Source of the DNA: Ptiloglossa arizonensis
Lineage: Eukaryota > Arthropoda > Insecta > Hymenoptera > Colletidae
Direction: 5' to 3'
Length of the DNA stretch: 64,000 nt
NCBI RefSeq assembly: GCF_051014685.1
Contig: NW_027478964.1
Span: 124,001 to 188,000 of the forward strand
Translations under genes and position numbers: made by a program
Part shown: positions 12,517 to 27,502 of the stretch, in pieces
Position numbering within the stretch: the first letter of the stretch is position 1
Layout of the letters: the number at the start of each line of letters is the position of its first letter
Notes under the pieces: model-generated
Databases searched by the model: none
Told to the model about the DNA's origin: nothing
What the model saw: the letters and a program-made list of their open reading frames with translations, nothing else

Positions 12517-15140
12517 AAGGTATAACGTATAACGTATAACGTATAACGTATAACGTGTAACGTGTAACGTATATCCTATAACGCATAACGTATAGCGTAT
12601 AACGCATAACGTATAACGTATAACGTATAACGTATAACGTATAACGTATAACGTATAACGTATAACGTATAACGTATAACGTATAACGTATAACGTATAA
12701 CGAATACCGTAAAACGTAAAACGTATTACATATTACGCATAACGAGTAACGTATAACGTATAACGTATAACGTATAACGTATAACGTATAACGTATAACG
12801 AATAACGTATACCGTATAACGTATAACGTATAACGTATAACGTATGCCGTATAACGTATAACGTATAACGTAAAACGTATAACGTATAACGTATAACGTA
12901 TAACGTATAACGTATAACGTATAACGTAGAACGTATCACGTATAACGTATATCCTATAACGCATAACGTATAACGTATAACGTATAACGTATACCGTATT
13001 ACGCATAACCTATAACGTCTAACGTATAACGTATAAAGTATAACGTATAACGTATAACGTGTAACGTGTAACGTATATCCTATAACGCATAACGTATAGC
13101 GTATAACGCATAACGTATAACGTATAGCGTATAACGTATAACGTATCACGTATAACGTATAACGTATGACGTATAACGTATAAGGTATGACCTATAACGC
13201 ATAACGTATAGCGTATAACGCATAACGCATAACGTATAACGTATAACGTATACCGTATTACGCATAACCTATAACGTCTAACGTATAGCGTATAATGTAT
13301 ATCGTATAACGTATACCGTATTACGCATAACCTATAACGTCTAACGTATAACGTATAATGTATATCGTATAACGTATAACGTATAACGTATAACGTATAA
13401 CGTATACCGTATAACGTATAACGTCAAACGTATAACGTATAACGTATAACGTACAACGTATAACGCATAACGTATAACGTACAACGTATAACGTATAACG
13501 TATAACGTATAACGTATAACGTATAACGTATAACGCATAACGTATAACGTATACCGTATAACGTATAACGTCAAACGTATAACGTATAACGTATAACGTA
13601 TAACGTATAACGCATAACGTATAACGTACAACGTATAACGTATAACGTATAACGTATAACGTATAACGTATACGTATAACGAATAACGTATAACGTATAA
13701 CGTATAACGTATAACGTATAACGTACAACGTATAACGTATGACCTATGACGAATAACGTATAACGTATAACGCATAACGTACAACGTATAACGTACAACG
13801 TATAACGTATAACGTATAACGTATAACGCATAACGTATAACGTATAACGTATAACGCATAACGTATAACGTATAACGTGTAACGTATAACGTATGACGTA
13901 TCACGTATAAGGTATGACCTATAACGCATAACGTACTATATAACCTATAACGTCTAACGTATAACGTATAACGTATAACGTATAACGTATAACGTATAAC
14001 GTATAACGTATAACGTATAACGTATAACGTATAACGTATAACGTATAACGTATAACGTATAACGTATAACGTATAACGTATAACGTATAACGTATAACGT
14101 ATAACGTATAGCGTATAACGTTTAACGTATAACGTATAACGTATAACGTATAACGTATAACGTACAACGTATCACGTATAACGTATATCCTATAACGCAT
14201 AACGTATAACGTATAACGTATAACGTATAACGTATAACGTATAACGTACAACGTATCACGTATAACGTATATCCTATAACGCATAACGTATAACGTATAA
14301 CGTATAACGTATAGCGTACAACGTATAACGTATAAAATGTAACGTCTAACGTTTAACGTATAACGCATAAGGGATAACGTATAACGATTAACGTATAACG
14401 TATAACGTATAACGTATAACGTATAACGTATAACGTATAACGTATAACGTATATCGTATAACGTATAACGTATAACGTATAACGTGTAACGTATAACGTA
14501 TGACGTATCACGTATAAGGTATGACCTATAACGCATAACGTACTATATAACCTATAACGTCTAACGTATAACGTATAACGTATAACGTATAACGTATAAC
14601 GTATAACGTATAACGTATAACGTATAACGTATAACGTATAACGTATAACGTATAACGTATAACGTATAACGTATAACGTATAACGTATAACGTATAACGT
14701 ATAACGTATAACGTATAACGTATAACGCATAACGTATAACGTATACCGTATAACGTATAACGTCAAACGTATAACGTATAACGTATAACGTATAACGTAT
14801 AACGCATAACGTATAACGTACAACGTATAACGTATAACGTATAACGTATAACGTATAACGTATAACGAATAACGTATAACGTATAACGTATAACGTATAA
14901 CGTACAACGTATAACGTATGACCTATGACGCATAACGTATAACGTATAACGCATAACGTACAACGTATAACGTACAACGTATAACGTATAACGTATAACG
15001 TATAACGTATAACGTATAACGTATAACGTATAACGTATAACGTATAACGTATAACGTATAACGTATAACGTATAACGTATAACGTATAACGAATAACGAA
15101 TAACGTATAACGTATAACGTATAACGTATAACGTACAACG
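12517..15140. repeat. Mixed heptamer array with K, gtcaaacg and gacctatgacg variants
   Basis: The stretch has many scattered variants and shorter perfect runs than its left neighbour. It holds the first word C (12702), two K cores (13936 and 14543), gtcaaacg words near 13424, 13570 and 14763, gacctatgacg words near 13741 and 14921, and one single-base register shift (tatacgtataacg, about 13671). The gtcaaacg and gacctatgacg words also occur in the noisy 1-7515 and 7516-7800 parts, linking this stretch to them. No gene is present. Confidence 0.85.
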
Positions 15141-16650
15141 TATAACGTATAACGTATTACGTATAACGTATAACGTATAACGTATAACGTATAACGTATA
15201 ACGTATAACGTATAACGCATAATGTATAACGCATAACGTATAACGTATAACGCATAACGTACAACGTATAACGTACAGCGTATAACGTATAACGTATAAC
15301 GTATAACGTATAACGTATAACGTATAACGTATAACGTATAACGTATAACGTGTAACGTGTAACGTATATCCTATAACGCATAACGTATAGCGTATAACGC
15401 ATAACGTATAACGTATAACGTATAACGTATAACGTATAACGTATAACGTATAACGTATAACGTATACCGTATTACGCATAACCTATAACGTCTAACGTAT
15501 AACGTATAAAGTATAACGTATAACGTATAACGTGTAACGTGTAACGTATATCCTATAACGCATAACGTATAGCGTATAACGCATAACGTATAACGTATAA
15601 CGTATAACGTATAACGTATCACGTATAACGTATAACGTATGACGTATAACGTATAAGGTATGACCTATAACGCATAACGTATAGCGTATAACGCATAACG
15701 CATAACGTATAACGTATAACGTATAACGTATAACGTATAACGTATAACGTATAACGTATAACGTATAACGTATAACGAATACCGTAAAACGTAAAACGTA
15801 TTACATATTACGCATAACGAGTAACGTATAACGTATAACGTATAACGTATACCGTATTACGCATAACCTATAACGTCTAACGTATACCGTATAAAGTATA
15901 ACGTATAACGTATAACGTGTAACGTGTAAGGTATATCCTATAACGCATAACGTATAGCGTATAACGCATAACGTATAACGTATAACGTATAACGCATAAC
16001 GTATAGCGTATAACGCATAACGTATAACGTATAACGTATAACGTATAACGTATCACGTATAACGTATAACGTATGACGTATAACGTATAAGGTATGACCT
16101 ATAACGCATAACGTATAGCGTATAACGCATAACGCATAACGTATAACGTATAACGTATACCGTATTACGCATAACCTATAACGTCTAACGTATAACGTAT
16201 AATGTATATCGTATAACGTATACCGTATTACGCATAACCTATAACGTCTAACGTATAACGTATAATGTATATCGTATAACGTATAACGTATAACGTATAA
16301 CGTATAACGTATAACGTGTAACGTATAACGTATAACGTATAACGTATAACGTATAACGTATAACGTATAACGTATAACGTATGACGTATAACGTATAACG
16401 TATAACGTATAACGTATAACGTATAACGTATAACGTATAACGTATAACGTATAACGTATAACGTATAACGTATAACGTATAACGTATAACGTATAACGTA
16501 TAACGTATAACGTATATCCTATAACGCATAACGTATAACGTATAACGTATAACGTGTAACGTATAACGTATAACGAATAACGTATAACGTATAACGTATA
16601 ACGTATAACGTATAACGTATAATGCATAACGTATAACGTATAACGTATAA
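15141..16650. repeat. Mixed heptamer array rich in tattacgcataacct and tatatcctataacgca
   Basis: Pairs of tatatcctataacgca followed by tagcg and cgcataacg recur, along with repeated tattacgcataacct words (near 15472, 15850, 16163 and 16226; also 13258 and 13319 upstream). One word C lies at 15777. The register is intact throughout. I did not resolve a single duplication period here. Confidence 0.8.
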
Positions 16651-17680
16651 CGTATAACGTATAACGTATAACGTATTACGTATAACGTATAACGAATAAC
16701 GTATAACGTATAACGTATAACGTATAACGTATAACGTATAACGTATAACGTATAACGCATAACGTATAACGCATAACGTATAACGTACAACGTGTAACGT
16801 ATAACGTATAGCGTATAACGTATAACATATTACATATTACATATAACGTATAACGTACCACCTATAACGTATAACGTATAACGTATAACGTATCACGTAT
16901 AACGTATAACGTATGACGTATCACGTATAAGGTATGACCTATAACGCATAACGTATAGCGTATAACGCATAACGTATAACGTATTACGTATAACGTATAA
17001 CGTATAACGTATAACGCATAACGTATAACGTATAACGTATAACGCATAACGTATAACGTATAACGTTTAACGTACAACGTATAACGTATAACGCATAACG
17101 TATAACGTATAACGTATAACGTATAACGTATTACATATTACATATAACGTATAACGTACAACGTATAACGTACAACGTATAACGTATAACGTATAACGTA
17201 TAACGTATAACGTATAACGTATAACGTATAACGCATAACGTATGATGCATAACGTGTAACGTATAACGTATAGCGTATAACGTATAACGTATTACATATT
17301 ACATATAAAGTATAACGTACAACGTATAACGTATAACGTATAACGTCTAACGTTTAACGTATAACGTATATCGTATTACATATTACATATAACGTATAAC
17401 GTACAACGTATAACGTATAACGTATAACGTATAACGTATAACGTATAACGTATAACGTATAACGTATAACGTATAACGTATAACGTATAACGTATAACGT
17501 ATAACGTATAACGTATAGAGTATATCCTATAACGCATAACGTATAACGTATAACGTATAACGTGTAACGTATAACGTATATCCTATAACGCATAACGTAT
17601 AGCGTATAACGCATAACGTATAACGTATAACGTATAACGTATAACGTATAACGTATAACGTATAACGTATAACGTATAAC

Positions 17681-17738
17681 GTATGACGAATACCGTAAAA
17701 CGTAAAACGTATTACATATTACGCATAACGAGTAACGT
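17681..17738. repeat. Variant word C (core gaataccgtaaaacg), representative copy
   Basis: Word C reads gaataccgtaaaacg, taaaacg, tattacatattacg, cataacgagtaacg, usually after tatgacg. It keeps the 7-bp register. I count 17 copies, with gaatacc starting near 12702, 15777, 17688, 25591, 28615, 30470, 33991, 34236, 35286, 38086, 44995, 48019, 57271, 57663, 61709, 62941 and 63326. A related form with aacttataacgtaaaacg in place of the first half occurs near 50274, 52490, 54227 and 56424. Confidence 0.87.
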
Positions 17739-18071
17739 ATAACGTATAACGTATAACGTATAACGTATAACGTATAGCGTATAACGTATAACGTATTACA
17801 TATTACATATAACGTATAACGTACAACGTATAACGTATAACGTATAACGTATAACGTATCACGTATAACGTATAACGTATGACGTATCACGTATAAGGTA
17901 TGACCTATAACGCATCACGTATAGCGTATAACGTACAACGTATAACGTATAACGAATAACGTACAACGTATAACGTATAACGTATAACGTATAACGTATA
18001 ACGTATAACGTATAACGTATAACGTATAACGTATAACGCATAACGTATAACGCATAACGTATAACGTATAA

Positions 18072-18148
18072 CGTGTAATGTATAACGTATAACGTGTAAC
18101 GTATAACGTATAGCGTATAACGTATAACGTATTACATATTACATATAA
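18072..18148. repeat. Variant word B (core gtattacatattacatat), representative copy
   Basis: Word B reads gtgtaatg, tataacg, gtgtaacg, tagcg, then the core gtattacatattacatat. It contains two kinds of CpG loss: C to T in aatg, and G to A twice in the ttacat units. Other copies lie near 19812, 20342, 20823, 23090, 24000, 24531, 27548, 30852, 32398, 32940, 35660, 36200, 36760, 37292, 41653, 42183, 58050, 60080, 60625 and 63715. A sister form with aacatattacatattacat followed by taccacct is at about 16830, 26580, 29605, 39962, 49895 and 53848; at 26609 the last word is taccatct. Confidence 0.84.
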
Positions 18149-19195
18149 CGTATAACGTATAACGTATAACGTACAACGTACAACGTATAACGTATAACGT
18201 ATATCGTATAACGTATAGCGTATAACGTACAACGTATAACGTATAACGTATAACGCATAACGTATAACGTATAACGTACAACGTATAACGTATAACGAAT
18301 AACGTATAACGTATAACTTATAACGTATAACGTATAACGTATAACGTATAACGTATAACGTATAACGTATAACGTATAACGTACAAGGTATAACGTATAA
18401 CGTATAACGTATAACGTATAACGTGTAACGTATAACGTATAACGTATAACGTATAACGTATAACGTATAACGTACAACGTATCACGTATAACGTATATCC
18501 TATAACGCATAACGTATAACGTATAACGTATAACGTATAGCGTACAACGTATAACGTATAAAATGTAACGTCTAACGTTTAACGTATAACGTACAACGTA
18601 TAACGTATAACGCATAACGTATAACGTACAACGTATAACGTATAACGTATAACGTGTAACGTATAACGTATAACGAATAACGTATAACGTATAACGTATA
18701 ACGTATAACGTACAACGCATAACGTATAACGTATAACGTATAACGCATAACGTATAACGCATAACGTATAACGTATAACGTATAACGTATAACGTATAAC
18801 GTTTAACGTATAACGTATAACGTATAACGTATAACGTATAACGTATAACGTATAACGTATAACGAATAACGTATAACGTATAACGTATAACGTATAACGT
18901 ACAAGGTATAACGTATAACGTATAACGTATAACGTATAACGTGTAACGTATAACGTATAACGTATAACGTATAACGTATAACGTATAACGTATAACGTAC
19001 AACGTATCACGTATAACGTATATCCTATAACGCATAACGTATAACGTATAACGTATAACGTATAGCGTACAACGTATAACGTATAAAATGTAACGTCTAA
19101 CGTATAACGTATAACGTATAACGTATAACGTATAACCTGTAACGTATAACGTATAACGAAAAACGTATAACGTATAACGTATAACGTATAACGTA

Positions 19196-22100
19196 TAACG
19201 AATAACGTATAACGTATAACGTATAACGTATAACGTATAACGTATAACGTATAACGTATAACGTATAACGTACAACGTATAACGTATAACGTATAACGTA
19301 TAACGTATAACGTATAACGTATAACGTATAACTTATAACGTATAACGTATAACGTATAACGTATAACGTATAACGCATAACGTATAACTCATAACGTATA
19401 ACGTATAACGTGTAATGTATAACGTATAACGTGTAACGTATAACGTATAACGTATAACGTATAACGTATAACGTATAACGTATAACGTATAACGTATAAC
19501 GTATAACGTATAACGTATAACGTATAACGTATAAAGTATAACGTATAACGTATAACGTATAACGTATAACGTATGACGTATAACGTATAACGTATAACGT
19601 ATAACGTTTAACGTATAACGTATAACGTATAACGTATAACGTATAACGTATAACGTATAACGTATAACGTATAACGTACAACGTATAACGTATAACGTAT
19701 AACGTATAACGTATAACGTATAACGTATAACGTATAACGTATAACGTATAACGTATAACGTATAACGTATAACGCATAACGTATAACTCATAACGTATAA
19801 CGTATAACGTGTAATGTATAACGTATAACGTGTAACGTATAACGTATAGCGTATAACGTATAACGTATTACATATTACATATAACGTATAACGTACAACG
19901 TATAACGTATAACGTATAACGTATAACGTACAACGTATAACGTATAACGTATATCGTATAACGTATAACGTATAACGTACAACGTATAACGTATAACGTA
20001 TAACGTATAACGTATAACGAATAACGTATAACGTATAACGTATAACGTATAACGTACAAGGTATAACGTATAACGTATAACGTATAACGTATAACGTGTA
20101 ACGTATAACGTATAACGTATAACGTATAACGTATAACGTATAACGTATAACGTATAACGTACAACGTATAACGTATAACGTATATCGTATAACGTATAAC
20201 GTATAACGTACAACGTATAACGTATAACGTATAACGTATAACGTATAACGTATAACGTATAACGTATAACGTATAACGTATAACGTATAACGTATAACGT
20301 ATAACGCATAACGTATAACGCATAACGTATAACGTATAACGTGTAATGTATAACGTATAACGTGTAACGTATAACGTATAGCGTATAACGTATAACGTAT
20401 TACATATTACATATAACGTATAACGTACAACGTATAACGTATAACGTATAACGTATAACGTATCACGTATAACGTATAACGTATGACGTATCACGTATAA
20501 GGTATGACCTATAACGCATTACGTATAGCGTATAACGCATAATGTATAACGTATAACGTATAACGTATAACGTATAACTTATAACGTATAACGTATAACG
20601 TATAACGTATAACGTATAACGTATAACGTATAACGTATAACGTATAGCGTACAACGTATAACGTATAAAATGTAACGTATAACGTATAACGAATAACGTA
20701 CAACGTATAACGTATAACGTATAACGTATAACGTATAACGTATAACGTATAACGTATAACGTATAACGTATAACGTATAACGCATAACGTATAACGCATA
20801 ACGTATAACGTATAACGTGTAATGTATAACGTATAACGTGTAACGTATAACGTATAGCGTATAACGTATAACGTATTACATATTACATATAACGTATAAC
20901 GTATAACGTATAACGTACAACGTACAACGTATAACGTATAACGTATATCGTATAACGTATAGCGTATAACGTACAACGTATAACGTATAACGTATAACGC
21001 ATAACGTATAACGTATAACGTACAACGTATAACGTATAACGAATAACGTATAACGTATAACTTATAACGTATAACGTATAACGTATAACGTATAACGTAT
21101 AACGTATAACGTATAACGTACAAGGTATAACGTATAACGTATAACGTATAACGTATAACGTGTAACGTATAACGTATAACGTATAACGTATAACGTATAA
21201 CGTATAACGTACAACGTATCACGTATAACGTATATCCTATAACGCATAACGTATAACGTATAACGTATAACGTATAGCGTACAACGTATAACGTATAAAA
21301 TGTAACGTCTAACGTTTAACGTATAACGTACAACGTATAACGTATAACGCATAACGTATAACGTACAACGTATAACGTATAACGTATAACGTGTAACGTA
21401 TAACGTATAACGGATAACGTATAACGTATAACGTATAACGTATAACGTACAACGCATAACGTATAACGTATAACGTATAACGCATAACGTATAACGCATA
21501 ACGTATAACGTATAACGTATAACGTATAACGTATAACGTATAACGTTTAACGTATAACGTATAACGTATAACGTATAACGTATAACGTATAACGTATAAC
21601 GTATAACGAATAACGTATAACGTATAACGTATAACGTATAACGTACAAGGTATAACGTATAACGTATAACGTATAACGTATAACGTGTAACGTATAACGT
21701 ATAACGTATAACGTATAACGTATAACGTATAACGTATAACGTACAACGTATCACGTATAACGTATATCCTATAACGCATAACGTATAACGTATAACGTAT
21801 AACGTATAGCGTACAACGTATAACGTATAAAATGTAACGTCTAACGTATAACGTATAACGTATAACGTATAACGTATAACGTATAGCGTACAACGTATAA
21901 CGTATAAAATGTAACGTCTAACGTATAACGTATAACGTATAACGTATAACGTATAACCTGTAACGTATAACGTATAACGAAAAACGTATAACGTATAACG
22001 TATAACGTATAACGTACAACGCATAACGTATAACGCATAACGTATAACGTACAACGTACAACGTATAACGTATAACGTATATCGTATAACGTATAACGTA

Positions 22101-22499
22101 TAACGTACAACGTATAACGTATAACGTATAACGTATAACGTATAACGTATAACGTATAACGTATAACGTATAACGTGTAACGTATAACGTATAACGTATA
22201 ACGTATAACGTATAACGTATAACGTATAACGTATAACGTATAACGTATAACGTATAACGTATAACGTATAACGTATAACGTATAACGTATAACGTATAAC
22301 GTATAACGTATAACGTATAACTTATAACGTATATCGTATAACGTATAACGTATAACGTATAACGTATAACTTATAACGTATAACGTATAACGTATAACCT
22401 ATAACGTCTAACGTATAACGTATAACGTATAACGTATAACGTATAACGTATAACGTATAACGTATAACGTATAACGTATAACGTATAACGTATAACGTA
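19196..22499. repeat. Array of A and B words with 2.74-kb and 77-bp duplications
   Basis: Word B at 18079 recurs at 20823, and word A at 19089 recurs at 21833, both at +2744, so 20800-22000 is a copy of 18050-19190. It carries one extra A word: cores at 21833 and 21910 are exactly 77 bases (11 units) apart, a local tandem duplication. That copy continues as tacaacgcataacg words also seen after 31977. The rare variant aactcata first appears here (19388 and 19787). About 19868-20494 is a module found almost unchanged at 24054, 36815 and 41708. Confidence 0.82.
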
Positions 22500-23409
22500 T
22501 AACGTATAAAGTATAACGTATAACGTATAACGTATAACGTACAACGTATAACGTATAACGTATAACGTATAACGTATAACGTATAACGTATAACGTATAA
22601 CTTATAACGTATAACGTATAACGTATAACGTATAACGTATAACGCATAACGTATAACTCATAACGTATAACGTATAACGTGTAATGTATAACGTATAACG
22701 TGTAACGTATAACGTATAACGTATAACGTATAACGTATAACGTATAACGTATAACGTATAACGTATAACGTATAACGTATAACGTATAACGTATAACGTA
22801 TAAAGTATAACGTATAACGTATAACGTATAACGTATAACGTATGAAGTATAACGTATAACGTATAACGTATAACGTATAACGTATAACGTATAACGTATA
22901 ACGTATAACGTATAACGTATAACGTATAACGTATAACGTATAACGTATAACGTACAACGTATAACGTATAACGTATAACGTATAACGTATAACGTATAAC
23001 GTATAACGTATAACGTATAACGTATAACGTATAACGTATAACGTATAACGCATAACGTATAACTCATAACGTATAACGTATAACGTGTAATGTATAACGT
23101 ATAACGTGTAACGTATAACGTATAGCGTATAACGTATAACGTATTACATATTACATATAACGTACAACGTACAACGTATAACGTATAACGTATAACGTAT
23201 AACGTACAACGTATAACGTATAACGTATATCGTATAACGTATAACGTATAACGTACAACGTATAACGTATAACGTATAACGCATAACGTATAACGAATAA
23301 CGTATAACGTATAACGTATAACGTATAACGTACAAGGTATAACGTATAACGTATAACGTATAACGTATAACGTGTAACGTATAACGTATAACGTATAACG
23401 TATAACGTA
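22500..23409. repeat. 910-bp tandem duplication, first copy
   Basis: Variants recur at +910 (130 units): ataaag at 22511 and 23421, tacaacg at 22542 and 23452, aactcata at about 22658 and 23568 and again at 23064 and 23974, and the word B that follows. The span between the paired aactcata words is identical in the variants I compared. Confidence 0.87.
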
Positions 23410-24320
23410 TAACGTATAAAGTATAACGTATAACGTATAACGTATAACGTACAACGTATAACGTATAACGTATAACGTATAACGTATAACGTATAACGTA
23501 TAAAGTATAACGTATAACGTATAACGTATAACGTATAACGTATAACGTATAACGCATAACGTATAACTCATAACGTATAACGTATAACGTGTAATGTATA
23601 ACGTATAACGTGTAACGTATAACGTATAACGTATAACGTATAACGTATAACGTATAACGTATAACGTATAACGTATAACGTATAACGTATAACGTATAAC
23701 GTATAACGTATAAAGTATAACGTATAACGTATAACGTATAACGTATAACGTATGAAGTATAACGTATAACGTATAACGTATAACGTATAACGTATAACGT
23801 ATAACGTATAACGTATAACGTATAACGTATAACGTATAACGTATAACGTATAACGTATAACGTACAACGTATAACGTATAACGTATAACGTATAACGTAT
23901 AACGTATAACGTATAACGTATAACGTATAACGTATAACGTATAACGTATAACGTATAACGCATAACGTATAACTCATAACGTATAACGTATAACGTGTAA
24001 TGTATAACGTATAACGTGTAACGTATAACGTATAGCGTATAACGTATAACGTATTACATATTACATATAACGTACAACGTACAACGTATAACGTATAACG
24101 TATAACGTATAACGTACAACGTATAACGTATAACGTATATCGTATAACGTATAACGTATAACGTACAACGTATAACGTATAACGTATAACGTATAACGTA
24201 TAACGAATAACGTATAACGTATAACGTATAACGTATAACGTACAAGGTATAACGTATAACGTATAACGTATAACGTATAACGTGTAACGTATAACGTATA
24301 ACGTATAACGTATAACGTAT
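23410..24320. repeat. 910-bp tandem duplication, second copy
   Basis: This matches the preceding 910 bases. Differences seen: one cgcataacg near 23281 is consensus at 24191, and the ataaag at 23421 has no counterpart at 24331, where the match ends. The block runs into the module 24054-24680, shared with 19868-20494 at +4186 (598 units). Confidence 0.85.
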
Positions 24321-24485
24321 AACGTATAACGTATAACGTATAACGTACAACGTATAACGTATAACGTATATCGTATAACGTATAACGTATAACGTACAAC
24401 GTATAACGTATAACGTATAACGTATAACGTATAACGTATAACGTATAACGTATAACGTATAACGTATAACGTATAACGTATAACG

Positions 24486-27400
24486 TATAACGCATAACGT
24501 ATAACGCATAACGTATAACGTATAACGTGTAATGTATAACGTATAACGTGTAACGTATAACGTATAGCGTATAACGTATAACGTATTACATATTACATAT
24601 AACGTATAACGTACAACGTATAACGTATAACGTATAACGTATAACGTATCACGTATAACGTATAACGTATGACGTATCACGTATAAGGTATGACCTATAA
24701 CGCATTACGTATAGCGTATAACGCATAATGTATAACGTATAACGTATAACGTATAACGTATAACTTATAACGTATAACGTATAACGTATAACGTATAACG
24801 TATAACGTATAACGTATAACGTATAACGTATAACGTATAACGTATAACGTATAACGTATAACGTATAACGTATAACGTATAACGTATAACGTATAACGTA
24901 TAACGTATAACGTATAACGTATAACTTATAACGTATATCGTATAACGTATAACGTGCAACGTATAACGTATAACGTATAACGTATTACGTATTACGTATA
25001 ACCTATAACGTCTAACGTATAACGTATAACGTATAACGTATAACGTATAACGTATAACGTATAACGTATAACGTATAACGTATAACGTATAACGTATAAC
25101 GTATAACGTATAAAGTATAACGTATAACGTATAACGTATAACGTATAACGTATGACGTATAACGTATAACGTATAACGTATAACGTATAACGTATAACGT
25201 ATAACGTATAACGTATAACGTATAACGTATAACGTATAACGTATAACGTATAACGTATAACGTATAACGTATAACGTATATCCTATAACGCATAACGTAT
25301 AACGTATAACGTATAACGTGTAACGTATAACGTATAACGAATAACGTATAACGTATAACGTATAACGTATAACGTACAACGCATAACGTATAACGTATAA
25401 CGTATAACGCATAACGTATAACGCATAACGTATAACGTATAACGTATAACGTATAACGTATAACGTGTAACGTCTAACGTATATCCTATAACGCATAACG
25501 TATAGCGTATAACGCATAACGTATAACGTATAACGTATAACGTATAACGTATAACGTATAACGTATAACGTATAACGTATAACGTATGACGAATACCGTA
25601 AAACGTAAAACGTATTACATATTACGCATAACGAGTAACGTATAACGTATAACGTATAACGTATAACGTATAACGTATAACGTATAACGTATAACGAATA
25701 ACGTATAACGTATAACGTATAACGTATAACGTATAACGTATAACGTATAACGTATAACGTATAACGTATAACGAATAACGTATAACGTATAACGTATAAC
25801 GTATAACGTACAACGCATAACGTATAACGTATAACGTATAACGCATAACGTATAACGCATAACGTATAACGTATAACGTATAAGGTATAACGTATAACGT
25901 GTAACGTATAACGTATATCCTATAACGCATAACGTATAACGTATAACGTATAACGTATAACGTATAACGTATAACGTATAACGTATAACGTATAACGTAT
26001 AACGTATAACGTATAACGTATAACGTATAACGTATAACGTATAACGTATAACGTATACCGTATAACGTATAACGTATAACTTTTAACGTATAACGTATAA
26101 GGTATAACGTGTAACGTATAACGTATAACGTAAAACGTATTACGTATTACGTATAACCTATAACGTCTAACGTATAACGTATAACGTATAACGTATAACG
26201 CATAACGTATAACGTATAACGTATTACGTTTAACCTGTAACGTCCAACGTATAACGTATAACGTATACCGTATAACGTATAACGTATAACTTATAACGTA
26301 TAACGTATAACGTATAACGTATAACGTATATCGTATAACGTATAACGTATAACGTATAACGTTTAACGTATAACGTTTAACGTATAACGTATAACGTATA
26401 ACGTATAACGTATAACGTATAACGTATTACGTATAACGTATAACGAATAACGTATAACGTATAACGTATAACGTATAACGTATAACGTATAACGTATAAC
26501 GTATAGCGCATAACGTATAACGCATAACGTATAACGTACAACGTGTAACGTATAACGTATAGCGTATAACGTATAACATATTACATATTACATATAACGT
26601 ATAACGTACCATCTATAACGTATAACGTATAACGTATAACGTATCACGTATAACGTATAACGTATGACGTATCACGTATAAGGTATGACCTATAACGCAT
26701 AACGTATAGCGTATAACGCATAACGTATAACGTATAACGTATAACGTATAACGTATAACGTATAACGCATAACGTATAACGTATAACGTATAACGCATAA
26801 CGTATAACGTATAACGTTTAACGTACAACGTATAACGTATAACGCATAACGTATAACGTATAACGTATAACGTATAACGTATTACATATTACATATAACG
26901 TATAACGTACAACGTATAACGTATAACGTATAACGTATAACGTATAACGTATAACGTATAACGTATAACGCATAACGTATGATGCATAACGTATAACGTA
27001 TAACGTGTAACGTATAACGTATAGCGTATAACGTATAACGTATTACATATTACATATAAAGTATAACGTACAACGTATAACGTATAACGTATAACGTCTA
27101 ACGTTTAACGTATAACGTATATCGTATTACATATTACATATAACGTATAACGTACAACGTATAACGTATAACGTATAACGTATAACGTATAACGTATAAC
27201 GTATAACGTATAACGTATAACGTATAACGTATAACGTATAACGTATAACGTATAACGTATAACGTATAGAGTATATCCTATAACGCATAACGTATAACGT
27301 ATAACGTATAACGTGTAACGTATAACGTATATCCTATAACGCATAACGTATAGCGTATAACGCATAACGTATAACGTATAACGTATAACGTATAACGTAT

Positions 27401-27502
27401 AACGTATAACGTATAACGTATAACGTATAACGTATAACGTATAACGTATAACGTATAACGTATAACGTATAACGTATAACGTATAACGTATAACGTATAA
27501 CG
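24486..27502. repeat. 3.02-kb tandem duplication, first copy (left pair)
   Basis: The variant order recurs at +3017, +3024 or +3031, that is 431, 432 or 433 units, the steps being single-unit gains. Checks: cgcataacg at 24493 and 27510 (3017); ataagg at 24687 and 27704 (3017); aacttata at 24925 and 27949 (3024); word C at 25591 and 28615; word D at 26079 and 29103; tagag at 27269 and 30300 (3031). A point difference separates the copies at taccatct (26609) versus taccacct (29633). Words present: B, C, D, E and the B sister form. Confidence 0.88.

Larger units (their letters stand above)
16650..19195. repeat. 2.54-kb block, copy 1 of a dispersed pair
   Basis: The variant order matches 29430-31977 at an offset of 12775-12782. 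Checks at 12782 include the t of word A at 18564 and 31346, the acaagg variant at 18902 and 31684, the second word A at 19089 and 31871, and gaaaaacg at 19158 and 31940. The match stops just after gaaaaacg (next gaataacg here, tacaacgcataacg there). The right part, about 18050-19160, also matches 20800-21980 at +2744 (+2737 in places). Confidence 0.85.

Noticed and set aside
18072..18148. Word B as an inserted mobile element or non-satellite sequence
   Set aside because: Each base can be aligned to the heptamer with one or two substitutions per unit and the 7-bp register is kept, so it is diverged satellite and not an insertion.
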